Part shown: positions 34,107 through 43,630 of the stretch, piece after piece
Layout of the letters: each line of letters starts with the position of its first letter
Numbering within the stretch: the first letter of the stretch is position 1
Assembly (NCBI RefSeq): GCF_029962605.1
Contig: NZ_CP124750.1
Span: 4,030,001-4,094,000, forward strand
Reading direction: 5' to 3'
Source: Serratia sarumanii
GTDB lineage: Bacteria > Pseudomonadota > Gammaproteobacteria > Enterobacterales > Enterobacteriaceae
Length of the DNA: 64,000 nt
The notes under the pieces: generated by a model
Told to the model about the DNA's origin: nothing
Seen by the model: only the letters and a program-made list of their open reading frames with translations
Databases searched by the model: none
Position numbers and translations under genes: made by a program

Positions 34107-35027
34107 ATGCTCGCCACCCACGAATACGCCAACGACCTGATTCTGTTCGCCCTGATCGTCGACTGCGGCTCGTTCAGCAAGGCCGCGGAGAGCGCCGGCA
34201 TCACCAGCTCGGTGGTCAGTAAACGCATCGGGCGGCTGGAAAAATCGCTGGGCGCCCGTCTGCTGTACCGCACCACGCGCAGCCTGACGCTGACCGAAAG
34301 CGGCCAGGCGCTCTACCAGCAGGCCAAAGATATTGGCGCCAAAGTGCAGGAGGCGCTGTACGCCGTCAGCGAAAAGAGCGAAGAGTTGACCGGCACCATT
34401 CGCATGTCGGTGCCGACCATTTCGGGCGAGCTGCTGCTGAGCGAGAGCGTGGCGGAATTTTGCGCTCTGCATCCCAGCCTGAAAGTCGAGATGCGGCTGG
34501 AAAACCGCTTTGCCGATCTGGTGGAAGAAGGCATCGATCTGGCGATCCGCACCGGCACCATGCCGGATTCAAGCCTGATTGCCCGGCCGATCTTCGATTC
34601 CCGCTGGGTGATCGTCTGCTCGCCGGGGTATCTGGAAAGCCACCCGGAACCGCGTTGCGCCGAAGACCTGCTCGGCCACAACTGTCTGACCTACACCTAT
34701 CAGGAGAGCGGCACCGCCAACTGGCTGATGAAGCGGCCGGGGCGCAACGACATCTACGAGCTGCAGGTTAACGGCAACCTGTCGGCCAACAATGCGCGGG
34801 CGATCCGCAAAGCGGTGATCGGCGGCCACGGCATCGCCATGGTGCCACGCTGCATGGTGTATGAAGATTTGCAGGACGGCAAACTGACGGAGATCCTGGC
34901 CGGCCACTGCGGCAAGGTATTGGGCATTTACGCCGTCTATCCTTACACCCGCAATCTGCCGTTAAAAACCCGTCTGCTGATCGAGCATATCATCGGTTCC
35001 TACCAAAATATCAGCCACTATTTTTGA
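34107..35027 (+). CDS. LysR-family regulator next to lactate genes
   Basis: A 306-residue LysR protein: N-terminal HTH (SFSKAAESAGITSSVVSKRI) and a substrate-binding-like domain (LTGTIRMSVPTISGELLLSE, then LVEEGIDLAIRTGTM). I chose the ATG at 34107 because AGG lies 6 bp upstream; the ATG at 34101 touches it. It is upstream of and in the same direction as lldP-lldD, so it may control them. E. coli uses the GntR protein LldR instead. It is also divergent from the peptide precursor gene, so control of that system is possible. Confidence 0.87.
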   Translation: MLATHEYANDLILFALIVDCGSFSKAAESAGITSSVVSKRIGRLEKSLGARLLYRTTRSLTLTESGQALYQQAKDIGAKVQEALYAVSEKSEELTGTIRMSVPTISGELLLSESVAEFCALHPSLKVEMRLENRFADLVEEGIDLAIRTGTMPDSSLIARPIFDSRWVIVCSPGYLESHPEPRCAEDLLGHNCLTYTYQESGTANWLMKRPGRNDIYELQVNGNLSANNARAIRKAVIGGHGIAMVPRCMVYEDLQDGKLTEILAGHCGKVLGIYAVYPYTRNLPLKTRLLIEHIIGSYQNISHYF

Positions 35028-35048
35028 ATTTTCCTCGCTGATTATTTC

Positions 35049-35072
35049 CCCGCGGCCGCAAAAGGCCGCGGG
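35049..35072 (+). terminator. Hairpin after LysR gene
   Basis: A perfect 9-bp stem (CCCGCGGCC/GGCCGCGGG) with a 6-nt loop lies 22 bp after the lysR stop. A short T run appears only 13 bp later, so termination may be weak. The rest of the gap to 35350 is AT-rich and should hold the lldP promoter. Confidence 0.5.
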
Positions 35073-35350
35073 TATTACGGCATTTTTGGACATAATCTAT
35101 TGAACATTACCGCTTAATTAATGTGAGCCTGCGCATTCATCACACAATAATACTTTCTATCAATCTGATTTTTAAGCAGTTAATCCACCCCCTTCTACCG
35201 GCCAATTTTCCACCGCCGGCGCCGTTCGCCGATGTTAAAAAAATACCGCATGGCATCGTCGTCGACGTTGTGATTAGAATGAAAATGTTGCGGTAATTAA
35301 CCTTTCAGCTACATATCTCTGCCCATAAAAATAATAACCCTGAGGATCTT

Positions 35351-36934
35351 ATGCCCCTGTTTTTCAGTATTGCGCCCATCGTCCTGCTGATTTGGATGAT
35401 GACCAAAAGGAATGGCGTGCCCTCTTACCTCGCCCTGCCGCTGACGGCCGCCGTGGTGTATGCCGTACAGCTCCTGTGGTTCGATGCCTCGCTGCGGCTG
35501 CTGCATGCCAATATCATCACCGCGCTGGTGTCGACGCTGACGCCGATCACCATCATCGCCGGCGCCATCCTGCTCAACAAACTGATGCAGATAAGCGGCG
35601 CGGAAAACGTGGTGCGGCGCTGGCTGGAAACCATCAGCCCCAATCCCGTGGCCCAGCTGATGATTATCGGCTGGGCCTTCGCCTTTATGATTGAGGGCGC
35701 CAGCGGCTTTGGCACACCGGCCGCCATCGCCGCGCCGATTCTGGTCGGGCTGGGCTTCAACCCGCTGCGCGTCGCCCTGTTGACGCTGGTGATGAACTCG
35801 GTACCGGTTTCCTTCGGCGCCGTGGGCACCCCCACCTGGTTCGGCTTTGCCAACCTCGGCCTGTCGGACGCCAGCCTGCTGGAAATTGGCCGGCAAACCG
35901 CGCTGATCCACTTTGTCGCCGGCTTCGTCATTCCTCTGCTGGCGCTGCGCTTTATCGTTTCCTGGCAGGATATCCGCCGCAACCTACCGTTTATCCTGCT
36001 CAGCGTGCTGAGTTGCACCGTGCCCTATCTGCTGCTGGCTCAGGTGAACTATGAATTCCCGGCGCTGGTCGGCGGCGCGATCGGCCTGGCGCTCTCGGTA
36101 CTGTTGGCACGCTGCGGCATCGGCCTCACCCGCAGCGACAAATCGCAGAGCGCCGGGCAGGCGGTGCCGTTCTTACAGGTGGTCAAGGCCATGACCCCGA
36201 CCCTGCTGCTGATTGCTATTCTGATAGTGACGCGCATCCATCAGCTGGGCCTGAAGGCGCTGCTCAACAACACCGCGCTGCTGTGGCAGGAAAACCTCGG
36301 CTGGCTCGGGGAGCTGCGCATCAGCCGGGCGCTGATCGTCGAACTGCAGCAGGTGCTGGGTACCTCCGCCGCTGCCGGCTACAAAACGCTGTATGTCCCG
36401 GCGCTGATCCCGTTCCTGCTGGTGGTGCTACTGTGTATTCCGCTGTTCCGCCTGAATGGCGACCAGGTGCGGCAAATGTTCAGCGAAACCGGCGGGCGCG
36501 TCGCACGGCCCTTTATCGCCCTGTTCGGCGCGCTGGTGATGGTCAACCTGATGATGCAGGGCGGCGACAACGCGCCGGTGATCCTGATCGGCAAAGCGTT
36601 GGCGGCGCTGACCGGCGAGAGCTGGCTGCTGTTCTCGTCGTTCCTCGGCGCGCTGGGCTCGTTCTTCTCCGGTTCCAATACCGTTTCGAACCTGACGTTC
36701 GGCGGCATTCAGCAATCGATCGCCCAGAGCAGCGGCCTTGACGTCAATCTGACGCTGGCCTTGCAGTCCGTCGGTGGCGCCATGGGCAACATGGTGTGCC
36801 TGAACAACATTATCGCCGTCTGTTCGATCCTCGGGATCGGCAACGCCGAAGGCAAAATCATCAGAAAGACCGTGCTGCCGATGCTGGCGTACGGCGGGAT
36901 TGCGGCCGGTATGGCAGCGATCCTCACGCTCTGA
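35351..36934 (+). CDS. lldP: L-lactate permease
   Basis: A 527-residue LctP-family proton symporter with about 12-14 membrane segments. FAFMIEGASGFGTPAAIAAP is the family signature, and a second landmark is SGSNTVSNLTFGG. It imports L-lactate (and often glycolate) for the dehydrogenase encoded 42 bp downstream. Slightly shorter than the 551-residue E. coli LldP. GAGGAT precedes the ATG. Confidence 0.9.
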   Translation: MPLFFSIAPIVLLIWMMTKRNGVPSYLALPLTAAVVYAVQLLWFDASLRLLHANIITALVSTLTPITIIAGAILLNKLMQISGAENVVRRWLETISPNPVAQLMIIGWAFAFMIEGASGFGTPAAIAAPILVGLGFNPLRVALLTLVMNSVPVSFGAVGTPTWFGFANLGLSDASLLEIGRQTALIHFVAGFVIPLLALRFIVSWQDIRRNLPFILLSVLSCTVPYLLLAQVNYEFPALVGGAIGLALSVLLARCGIGLTRSDKSQSAGQAVPFLQVVKAMTPTLLLIAILIVTRIHQLGLKALLNNTALLWQENLGWLGELRISRALIVELQQVLGTSAAAGYKTLYVPALIPFLLVVLLCIPLFRLNGDQVRQMFSETGGRVARPFIALFGALVMVNLMMQGGDNAPVILIGKALAALTGESWLLFSSFLGALGSFFSGSNTVSNLTFGGIQQSIAQSSGLDVNLTLALQSVGGAMGNMVCLNNIIAVCSILGIGNAEGKIIRKTVLPMLAYGGIAAGMAAILTL

Positions 36935-36976
36935 CTGAACACTCGTTATCGCAAGCAAGACAAGAAGGTAAACACT

Positions 36977-38116
36977 ATGATCATCTCCGCGTCAACCGAC
37001 TACCGGGCCGCCGCCCAGGCCAAACTGCCACCGTTTCTGTTTCACTACATCGACGGCGGGGCCTACGCGGAGCATACGCTGAAGCGCAATACCGCAGATC
37101 TGGCCGATATTGCCCTGCGCCAGCGCGTGCTGCGCAATATGTCCGAACTCAGCCTGCAGACCACGCTGTTCGGCGAGCAGCTGGCGATGCCGGTGGCGCT
37201 GGGGCCGGTGGGGCTGACCGGCATGTACGCCCGCCGCGGCGAAGTACAGGCCGCGCGCGCCGCGGCTAAAAAAGGCATTCCGTTCACGCTGTCCACCGTG
37301 TCGGTCTGCCCGATCGAAGAGGTGGCGCCGGCGATCGATCGGCCGATGTGGTTCCAGCTCTACGTGCTGAAAGATCGCGGCTTTATGCGCAATGCGCTGG
37401 AGCGCGCCAAGGCCGCCGGCGTGAAAACGCTGGTGTTCACCGTCGACATGCCGGTGCCCGGCGCCCGTTACCGCGACGCCCACTCGGGGATGAGCGGCCC
37501 TAATGCCGCCCTGCGCCGCGTGCTGCAGGCGTTTGCGCATCCGCAGTGGGCCTGGGATGTCGGCCTGCTCGGCAAGCCGCACGATCTGGGCAACGTCTCG
37601 GCCTACCGCGGTAAACCGACCAGCCTGGAAGACTACATCGGCTGGCTGGGTGCCAACTTCGATCCGTCGATTTCCTGGAAAGATCTGGAGTGGATCCGTG
37701 AATTCTGGGACGGCCCGATGATCATCAAAGGCATTCTCGATCCGGAAGACGCCAAAGACGCGGTGCGCTTCGGCGCCGACGGCATCATCGTCTCCAACCA
37801 CGGTGGCCGCCAGCTGGACGGCGTGCTGTCGACCGCGCGCGCCATGCCGGCGATCGCCGACGCGGTGAAAGGCGACATTACCCTGCTGGCCGACTCCGGC
37901 ATCCGCAGCGGCCTGGACGTGGTGCGCATGATCGCGCTGGGCGCCGACAGCGTGCTGCTGGGCCGCGCCTTCGTCTATGCGCTGGCGGCGGCCGGCGAAG
38001 CCGGGGTGGCTAACTTGCTGGATCTGATCGACAAGGAAATGCGCGTCGCCATGACGCTCACCGGCGCGAAAACCATCGCGGAAATCAACGCCGGATCGCT
38101 GGTCAGAAACGCCTGA
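36977..38116 (+). CDS. lldD: FMN-dependent L-lactate dehydrogenase
   Basis: A 379-residue flavin alpha-hydroxy-acid oxidase family enzyme that oxidises L-lactate to pyruvate at the inner membrane and feeds electrons to quinone. FMN and substrate motifs are [36 protein letters not shown], the catalytic histidine in [11 protein letters not shown], and [25 protein letters not shown] precedes the ATG. Second gene of the lldPD unit; no lldR is present. Confidence 0.93.
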   Translation: MIISASTDYRAAAQAKLPPFLFHYIDGGAYAEHTLKRNTADLADIALRQRVLRNMSELSLQTTLFGEQLAMPVALGPVGLTGMYARRGEVQAARAAAKKGIPFTLSTVSVCPIEEVAPAIDRPMWFQLYVLKDRGFMRNALERAKAAGVKTLVFTVDMPVPGARYRDAHSGMSGPNAALRRVLQAFAHPQWAWDVGLLGKPHDLGNVSAYRGKPTSLEDYIGWLGANFDPSISWKDLEWIREFWDGPMIIKGILDPEDAKDAVRFGADGIIVSNHGGRQLDGVLSTARAMPAIADAVKGDITLLADSGIRSGLDVVRMIALGADSVLLGRAFVYALAAAGEAGVANLLDLIDKEMRVAMTLTGAKTIAEINAGSLVRNA

Positions 38117-38117
38117 A

Positions 38118-38927
38118 TCAAAGCGGCTGCACGCCTTCCGGGTAGGCGTTATAGCTCATCTTGCTGATGAAGGCCCCGGCCGGTGACACCAACACCCGGC
38201 CGGCGGCGTCCAGCCCGAGGAAGGTGCCGGTGCAGCGCCCGGAAATAAAGTCGAAGAAGAACACCGAGCACACCGGGATGATCTTTTCCCGGAAGGTGAA
38301 CAGGAACATCTCGTCCTCAAACTTGTAGTAGGTGGCGTAGTCCATGTCGCCGTGGCCGAATTGTTCGCCGCGCAGATTTTGCCAGGCGTAGCGCTCGGTG
38401 TTGACATAGAAATGTTCGTAATAGTGGTTGGGGCTGTAGACATTCAGCGTGCGATAGCCGATAAGCTCGCGGGTCAGATGCGGCGCGACGCCACCCGGCG
38501 TGGCGCCGACAATCCGGCCGACGTGGAAGCTTTGCTTGAGGCGGGATCCCTTTTCCACCGCCTGTTCCGGCAACAGCGTGCTGCGCACCAGCAGCGCCCG
38601 GCCGCTGTCACGATTGAGTACCAGCGTCAGGCACTCGTTGCCCGGCGACTGCAGCGGAATATTGAAGAAATAGCGCGCGGCGGAGGTTTGCACCTCTTCG
38701 TAAGCGTCCTCGCCGCTCTCCCCGCCCCAGGCCCACAGCACCCGCTGCCGATCGGCGCTGAAGCGCAACGTGATTTCCCCGCTGCTTTCAAAAGCGATCT
38801 GCAGCGTTTTGCCGCGCCAATCCTGAGTGCCCGGCAGCCGGTTAGTGTCGATACCGCGCGCAAAATCGTCGTAATTCTTCCAGTCCGGTTCGGCATTCTG
38901 ATTCAGTACGGATTGTTCTGCTGACAT
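38118..38927 (-). CDS. MoaF-family protein
   Basis: A 269-residue soluble protein of the MoaF (molybdenum cofactor biosynthesis F / monoamine regulon) family. Landmarks are GTQDWRGKTLQIAFESSGEI, HVGRIVGATPGGVAPHLTRE, LNVYSPNHYYEHFYVN and VFFFDFISGRCTGTFLGLD. It looks like paired lipocalin-like beta domains. Precise biochemical role in the family is unsettled. AAGGAG precedes the ATG. It lies 36 bp after the MFS gene, likely in one transcript; the MFS substrate may be the ligand. Confidence 0.8.
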   Translation of the reverse strand: MSAEQSVLNQNAEPDWKNYDDFARGIDTNRLPGTQDWRGKTLQIAFESSGEITLRFSADRQRVLWAWGGESGEDAYEEVQTSAARYFFNIPLQSPGNECLTLVLNRDSGRALLVRSTLLPEQAVEKGSRLKQSFHVGRIVGATPGGVAPHLTRELIGYRTLNVYSPNHYYEHFYVNTERYAWQNLRGEQFGHGDMDYATYYKFEDEMFLFTFREKIIPVCSVFFFDFISGRCTGTFLGLDAAGRVLVSPAGAFISKMSYNAYPEGVQPL

Positions 38928-38963
38928 CTTCGCTCTCCTTGATTGAATGGGATGAAAACCGCC

Positions 38964-40229
38964 TCAAACGTCGGCGACGCCCGCCGGTTTCACCGCTCTG
39001 CGGCTCACCACCGCAGGTGCAGTTTCATCGAGAAAACAACTCAGTACGCCGGCGCACACGGCGCCGGTAGCCGCCAGCCACATCACGCTGACCAGCCCAT
39101 AGCGATCGGCGATCAGCCCGGCGATAAACGGCGCCAGACAGCCGCCAATCACCTCGCCAATCCCCATCACCAGCCCCAACGCGGTCGCGATGCGGGCCGG
39201 CGACACCGTTTCAGACGGGATGGTGGCCATAAACAGCGTGAAGCAGCCAAGGCCGGTATAAGACAGGAACACCAGCACGCCCAGCAGCCACGGGTTATCG
39301 ACGTAGCTGAGGAACAGCGGGCAGCACACCGCCAGCAGCGAAAAGAAGATCAGCGTCGGCTTGCGGCCAAGGCGATCGGAAATCGCCGGCACCGCCACGC
39401 CCCAAAACACCCAGGCGGCGCCGATGGCGCTCATGATGCCGCCCATCGTGCCCTCGCTGAAGCCACGGTCGGTCACCAAAAAGTTGGGGGTGAAGGTAAT
39501 GATGATCATGAACCAGGTGACGAACACGCAGGAGATCAGAATGCACAGCGCTACGTTCTTGATTTTAAACAGCTCGCCGTAAGCGCCTTTGTTCGCCGCC
39601 TTGTCGGCCGCCGGCGCGGCGCTGAAAGCGGGATCCTTCTTGCCGTTCACATAACGATAGATCAGCCACGCCAGAATGATGCCCGGCACGGCGGTCAGGT
39701 GAAACGCCATGCTCCAGCCCCACTTCTGCGCCAGATAGATGATCAGCGGCGGCGCGATAATACCGCCCAACAATCCCGGCGCCGCCCCCTGGATCAGCCC
39801 CATATTGAAGCCGCGGCGCTGCGGCTGCGATTTTTCCACCATCAGCGATTGCGCGATCGGCAGCACCGGCCCTTCGGCGATCCCCATCAGCCCGCGGAAG
39901 ATCAATAACATGGCAAAGCCGCTGACCAGCCCCGACAGCGCGGAGAACAGCGAAAACACCAGGATCGACAGGATCAGCATCGGTTTGCGGATATTAAAGC
40001 GATCGGCAATCGCCCCCAGCCCCGCGCCAGATAGCGCCCAGGTCAATGCCAGCACCGCCGACAGCGTGCCAAGATGCACGTTGCTCAGCTTCAAATCGGC
40101 GGCAATCATCGGAAACAGAAAAGAGATGGTCAGACGATCGACGAACACGCAGCCGAAAACGAAAAACAAAATGATCAGCAATCGGTTCTCTTCGCTCAAT
40201 CGCGAGCGCTGTCCTGGCGAATTATTCAT
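38964..40229 (-). CDS. MFS transporter, anion:cation symporter (ACS) type
   Basis: A 421-residue carrier with about 12 membrane helices. FGCVFVDRLTISFLFPMIAAD and ALSGAGLGAIADRFNIRKP follow the ACS family (hexuronate, phthalate, galactonate and aromatic acid carriers). The central loop is short. There is no clear ribosome-binding site at the ATG. Upstream lie two perfect palindromes that may serve a local regulator. Substrate unknown; the MoaF partner hints at an aromatic amine or acid. Confidence 0.85.
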   Translation of the reverse strand: MNNSPGQRSRLSEENRLLIILFFVFGCVFVDRLTISFLFPMIAADLKLSNVHLGTLSAVLALTWALSGAGLGAIADRFNIRKPMLILSILVFSLFSALSGLVSGFAMLLIFRGLMGIAEGPVLPIAQSLMVEKSQPQRRGFNMGLIQGAAPGLLGGIIAPPLIIYLAQKWGWSMAFHLTAVPGIILAWLIYRYVNGKKDPAFSAAPAADKAANKGAYGELFKIKNVALCILISCVFVTWFMIIITFTPNFLVTDRGFSEGTMGGIMSAIGAAWVFWGVAVPAISDRLGRKPTLIFFSLLAVCCPLFLSYVDNPWLLGVLVFLSYTGLGCFTLFMATIPSETVSPARIATALGLVMGIGEVIGGCLAPFIAGLIADRYGLVSVMWLAATGAVCAGVLSCFLDETAPAVVSRRAVKPAGVADV

Positions 40230-40243
40230 AGCGTCATTGGTCC

Positions 40244-40257
40244 ATAAGTTAACTTAT
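40244..40257. promoter_or_regulatory. Palindrome ATAAGTTAACTTAT
   Basis: A perfect 14-bp palindrome 14 bp upstream of the MFS start codon, placed where a repressor would block transcription. Confidence 0.45.
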
Positions 40258-40334
40258 AAATGGCGAGCGGCCATGGCATAAGTCGGTTAAGCGCTCGGCC
40301 AAGAGAGATATTGGCCATCGGTCACGATAACAAC

Positions 40335-40352
40335 TCATTAACATGTTAATGA
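40335..40352. promoter_or_regulatory. Palindrome TCATTAACATGTTAATGA
   Basis: A perfect 18-bp palindrome about 105 bp upstream of the MFS start codon. It shares the TTAA element with the proximal one. A candidate operator; the regulator is not in the immediate neighbourhood. Confidence 0.45.
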
Positions 40353-40883
40353 TATAAACTTATCTCAAGCTACGGGCATGTCAAACAGCCGTTGAAAACG
40401 GCGACGGAGAGGCAATTCAGGTATTTTTCACAGAACGCGAATGACATGAAAATAAATCAACATCATGTTTTTAATGATTTAAATAAAATTAAACGGCACT
40501 TTTTACTTTTATCGAAAAAGCCAAAACGCGCTGATTTATAAACAGGTTAATAAATAAAACTTAACTCCTGCTTATAAATGGACGGTATTTCCCTTTTCAT
40601 CAGCCGCATTACCCCGTCCTCTTTATTATTTGAATCCGTTTGCTTTATAGCGGCTATAACGAGAACTATTAACTCCATTGTGTTAATCAATAATCACGCA
40701 ATGACATTATCAATGCTGAATGATAATAAAAGCGCAGGCCGTGACAGGAATCACAAACAGACCGCCCCTTAACGCCCTGGTAGCGGGTTATTACCGGCGC
40801 GGCTAGCTTATGCCAACTCGATCCAACCCCGGATGGGAAAACAACGGCATGATAAGCGGCAGGCAACCAGCAAGGAGATGAAT

Positions 40884-41315
40884 ATGACGACAGCATTGAC
40901 AAAAGCCGGTTTCTGGCGCAAAACCGCCGACTCTTCATCGCTGCGTGAGCCGCGCGTGCTGATTCGGGTCTACGTTGGCGAAGGCGAAATCGACCGCGCC
41001 ATCGCGTTTTACGAGCAGCTGCACGGCGTAACGGCGGACATGCGCTTCGATTTTCCCGAACATCGGCTGGTATTGGCGGCGGTGGGGCCGTTTCTGATCC
41101 TGGAAGGGGCGGAAGAGCAGTTGCGCCCTTTCCGCAGCACCGTCGGCACGCTGCTGGTCGATGACATTTATCCCTACCACCAGCGGCTGCTGGCCGCCGG
41201 CGCCGAGATTTTCTTCGGCCCGGTGGAGGTGCCCACCGGCGCCTGTTTCAATGCGCGCCTGCCGGACGGCACGATTGTCGAGTACGTGCATCACCGGCCG
41301 CGCGCGGGCGAATAA
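40884..41315 (+). CDS. VOC/glyoxalase-fold protein
   Basis: A 143-residue vicinal-oxygen-chelate fold protein: VLIRVYVGEGEIDRAIAFYEQ, then GPFLILEG, GTLLVDDIYPYHQRLLAAGAE and a C-terminal NARLPDGTIVEYVHH. These beta-alpha-beta-beta-beta modules serve dioxygenases, glyoxalases and resistance proteins; metal ligands are not certain. I chose the ATG at 40884, with AAGGAG 6 bp upstream. Convergent with the BCCT gene, 6 bp between stops. Substrate unknown. Confidence 0.75.
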   Translation: MTTALTKAGFWRKTADSSSLREPRVLIRVYVGEGEIDRAIAFYEQLHGVTADMRFDFPEHRLVLAAVGPFLILEGAEEQLRPFRSTVGTLLVDDIYPYHQRLLAAGAEIFFGPVEVPTGACFNARLPDGTIVEYVHHRPRAGE

Positions 41316-41321
41316 ACCGCC

Positions 41322-42866
41322 TCAGGGCAGCGCCGGCTTCATGGCGTAACGGCGCAGATCCTTGCGCAGGCTGATCATGTACAGCACGATCACCGCCGAG
41401 AAAGGCAGGCCGCACAGCACCACCGCGGTCTGCATCGCGCTGAAACTGCCGGCGTACAGCAAGCCGGCGCATACCAACGTGGTGACCGCTGCCCAGAACA
41501 CGCGCAGCCAGGCCGGCGCGTCATCATGGGCGGAGCCGCCCTGGCAGGAGAGGTTGGCTATCATCAGCGTGCCGGAATCGACCGGCGTCAAGAACAGCAC
41601 GAAGCTGATCACCACCACAAAGCCGGCGGTCAGTTGGGTATAGGGCAAGTATTCGAACAGCTTGAACACCGCCATCGGCGGATCGCTTTGCGCCACCTGC
41701 CCCAGGATCGCCTGCCCGCCTTCCAGCACCAGACTGATGGCGGTATTGCCGAAGATCGACAGCCACGCCAGCGTGAAGCCCAGCGGGATCAGCAGCACGC
41801 CGAAAATCAGTTCGCGAATGGTGCGCCCTTTGGAGATGCGCGCGATGAACAGCCCGACGAACGGCGCCCACGCCACCCACCAGGCCCAGTAGAACAGCGT
41901 CCAGGCGCCCTGCCACTGGCGCGCCTTGCCGTACAGATACATATCGAAGCTGCGGCTGACCAGCGAGGTGAGATAATCGCCGAGGTTCTGCAACATGCCG
42001 TTCAGCAGGTTCAGCGTCGGCCCGGCCAGAAACACGAACAGCAGCAGCAGGCACAGGAAGCCGACGTTGATGTTCGACAGCATGGCGATGCCCTTCTCGA
42101 CGCCGGTGACCGCCGCCAGCGTGGCCACCACCATCATCACCACGATCAGCGCCAGCAGCACGCCGGTGCTTTGCGGGATGTCGAACAGATAAAACAGCCC
42201 GGAGTTCACCAGCAGCGCGCCGATCCCCAGGTTGGTCACCATCGAAATCACCGTCACCAGAATGCCGAAGCTATCCACCAGATGACCGACACAACCGTGG
42301 GTGCGCTCGCCGAAGATCGGGTATAGCGCAGAGCGCAGCGCCAGCGGCAGGCCGCGACAATAGGCGAAATAGGCCAGCGCGGTGGCGATCAGCGCATACA
42401 GCGCCCAGCCGTGCAGCCCCCAGTGCAAAAAGGTCAGCGCCATCGCCTGTCGCGCCGCCTGCACGGTGCCGCCGCTGCCTTCCGGTGGCGACAGAAAGTG
42501 ATCCAGCGGCTCATAGGCGCCGTAGTACACCAGCGCAATGCCGATGCCCGACGAGAACAGCATCGCCACCCACGAGGGATAGCTGAACTGCGGCGGCTCG
42601 TCATCCTGGCTGAGGCGAATATGGCCGAAGCGCGACAGCGCCAGCCAGAACACGAATGCCATGCAGGCGACCATCAATAACATGTAGTACCAGCCGAATA
42701 CGTCGGCGACCCAGCTTTGCGCGGCGTTCAGCCACAGTTTGCTGGCGGAGGGGAACAGAACGACCAGCGTTCCCAGCAGCAGGATCACCGCCGCCGAGCC
42801 GAAAAATACCGGAACATTCAATCTGACAGGTTCTTCGTCAAGCGATGGGGGAGTTTTTGTTGTCAT
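41322..42866 (-). CDS. BCCT-family betaine/choline/carnitine transporter
   Basis: A 514-residue transporter with 12 predicted helices and the BCCT signature region (LYGKARQWQGAWTLFYWAWW, then WAPFVGLFIARISKGRTIRE). It should import a quaternary ammonium compound by ion symport. It lacks the long C-terminal osmosensory domain of BetT (compare 53176). It is divergent from betI with a palindromic operator between, so BetI and choline probably control it. I start at the ATG at 42866; the frame extends upstream into the operator. Confidence 0.85.
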   Translation of the reverse strand: MTTKTPPSLDEEPVRLNVPVFFGSAAVILLLGTLVVLFPSASKLWLNAAQSWVADVFGWYYMLLMVACMAFVFWLALSRFGHIRLSQDDEPPQFSYPSWVAMLFSSGIGIALVYYGAYEPLDHFLSPPEGSGGTVQAARQAMALTFLHWGLHGWALYALIATALAYFAYCRGLPLALRSALYPIFGERTHGCVGHLVDSFGILVTVISMVTNLGIGALLVNSGLFYLFDIPQSTGVLLALIVVMMVVATLAAVTGVEKGIAMLSNINVGFLCLLLLFVFLAGPTLNLLNGMLQNLGDYLTSLVSRSFDMYLYGKARQWQGAWTLFYWAWWVAWAPFVGLFIARISKGRTIRELIFGVLLIPLGFTLAWLSIFGNTAISLVLEGGQAILGQVAQSDPPMAVFKLFEYLPYTQLTAGFVVVISFVLFLTPVDSGTLMIANLSCQGGSAHDDAPAWLRVFWAAVTTLVCAGLLYAGSFSAMQTAVVLCGLPFSAVIVLYMISLRKDLRRYAMKPALP

Positions 42867-42963
42867 TGGCAGGCTTCCATGATGCGAAAGACAGACGATT
42901 TCAATGCAACTTTTAGTTAACATATTATCGCCATTTATTTGACATTTTCGCAGCATATAGAGT

Positions 42964-42985
42964 ATTGATTGACCGTTCAATCAAT
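42964..42985. promoter_or_regulatory. Perfect 22-bp palindrome: candidate BetI operator
   Basis: ATTGATTGA, spacer CCGT, TCAATCAAT: 9-bp perfect arms. It lies between the divergent BCCT gene and betI (40 bp before the betI ATG, 98 bp before the BCCT ATG). BetI is known to repress the divergent betT-betIBA promoters in E. coli from an intergenic site. Confidence 0.7.
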
Positions 42986-43024
42986 CAAATCCAAAGTGTG
43001 ATTGGCCTATCAGTTGAGGAAAAT

Positions 43025-43621
43025 ATGTACCGAAGAGACATTCCGGAACAGCGTAAGGAGCAGTTGATTAACGCCGCCTTCGAGACCATTAATGTCGTCG
43101 GGCTGGCCGGCGTCACCCTGTCTCAGGTGGCGAAAGAAGCCGGGCTGTCGACCGGCATCGTCAGCCACTATTTTGGCGATAAAGAGGGGCTGCTGAGCGC
43201 CACCATGCGCAAAATCCTGCGCGACCTGCGCGATGCGGTGGCCGAGTGCCGCGCGCAGGCGGCAAGCGACAGCCAGTCACAGCTGTTCGCCATTATCCAG
43301 GGCAACTTCCACCCCAGCCAAACCAATGCCGTGTCCATGCGCGCCTGGCTCGACTTCTGGGCCGCCAGCATGCATCAGCCGGTGCTGCGCCGCCTGCAGC
43401 GCGCCAACGATCGGCGGCTCTATTCCAATATTTGCAGCCAGTTCCGCCGCGAGCTGCCGCTGCCGCAGGCGCGCGACGCGGCGCGCGGGCTGGCGGCGAT
43501 GATCGATGGGCTCTGGCTGCGCGGCAGCCTGGCCGGCGACGAGACTGACCTGAAGCAAGACTGCCGCATCGCCTGCGACTACGTGATACAACGGCTCAAG
43601 GCCGCGCCATCGGCGGCGTGA
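43025..43621 (+). CDS. betI: TetR-family repressor BetI
   Basis: A 198-residue TetR protein closely following BetI: RRDIPEQRKEQLINAAFETI, HTH LSQVAKEAGLSTGIVSHYFG, DKEGLLSATMRKI, and the central RAWLDFWAASMHQPVLRRLQ. BetI represses glycine-betaine synthesis and choline uptake and is released by choline. The betB and betA dehydrogenase genes that normally follow are absent; the next gene is convergent. I start at the ATG at 43025, preceded by GAGG. Confidence 0.85.
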   Translation: MYRRDIPEQRKEQLINAAFETINVVGLAGVTLSQVAKEAGLSTGIVSHYFGDKEGLLSATMRKILRDLRDAVAECRAQAASDSQSQLFAIIQGNFHPSQTNAVSMRAWLDFWAASMHQPVLRRLQRANDRRLYSNICSQFRRELPLPQARDAARGLAAMIDGLWLRGSLAGDETDLKQDCRIACDYVIQRLKAAPSAA

Positions 43622-43630
43622 TCGCCTCCG

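Larger units (their letters stand above)
40230..40883. other. AT-rich 650-bp intergenic region with palindromes
   Basis: The control region between the MFS gene (minus) and the glyoxalase-fold gene (plus). It contains palindromes at 40244-40257 and 40335-40352 and is very AT-rich from 40440 to 40700. No gene was identified; the 64-codon frame at 40578 has no coding look. Confidence 0.55.

Noticed and set aside
33979..34140. 53-codon plus-strand frame with a Val-Gly-Gly near residue 15, in front of the LysR gene
   Set aside because: It looked like a second double-glycine precursor, but the residues before the glycines are basic rather than leader-like, there is no ribosome-binding site at proper spacing, and it runs into the LysR start.
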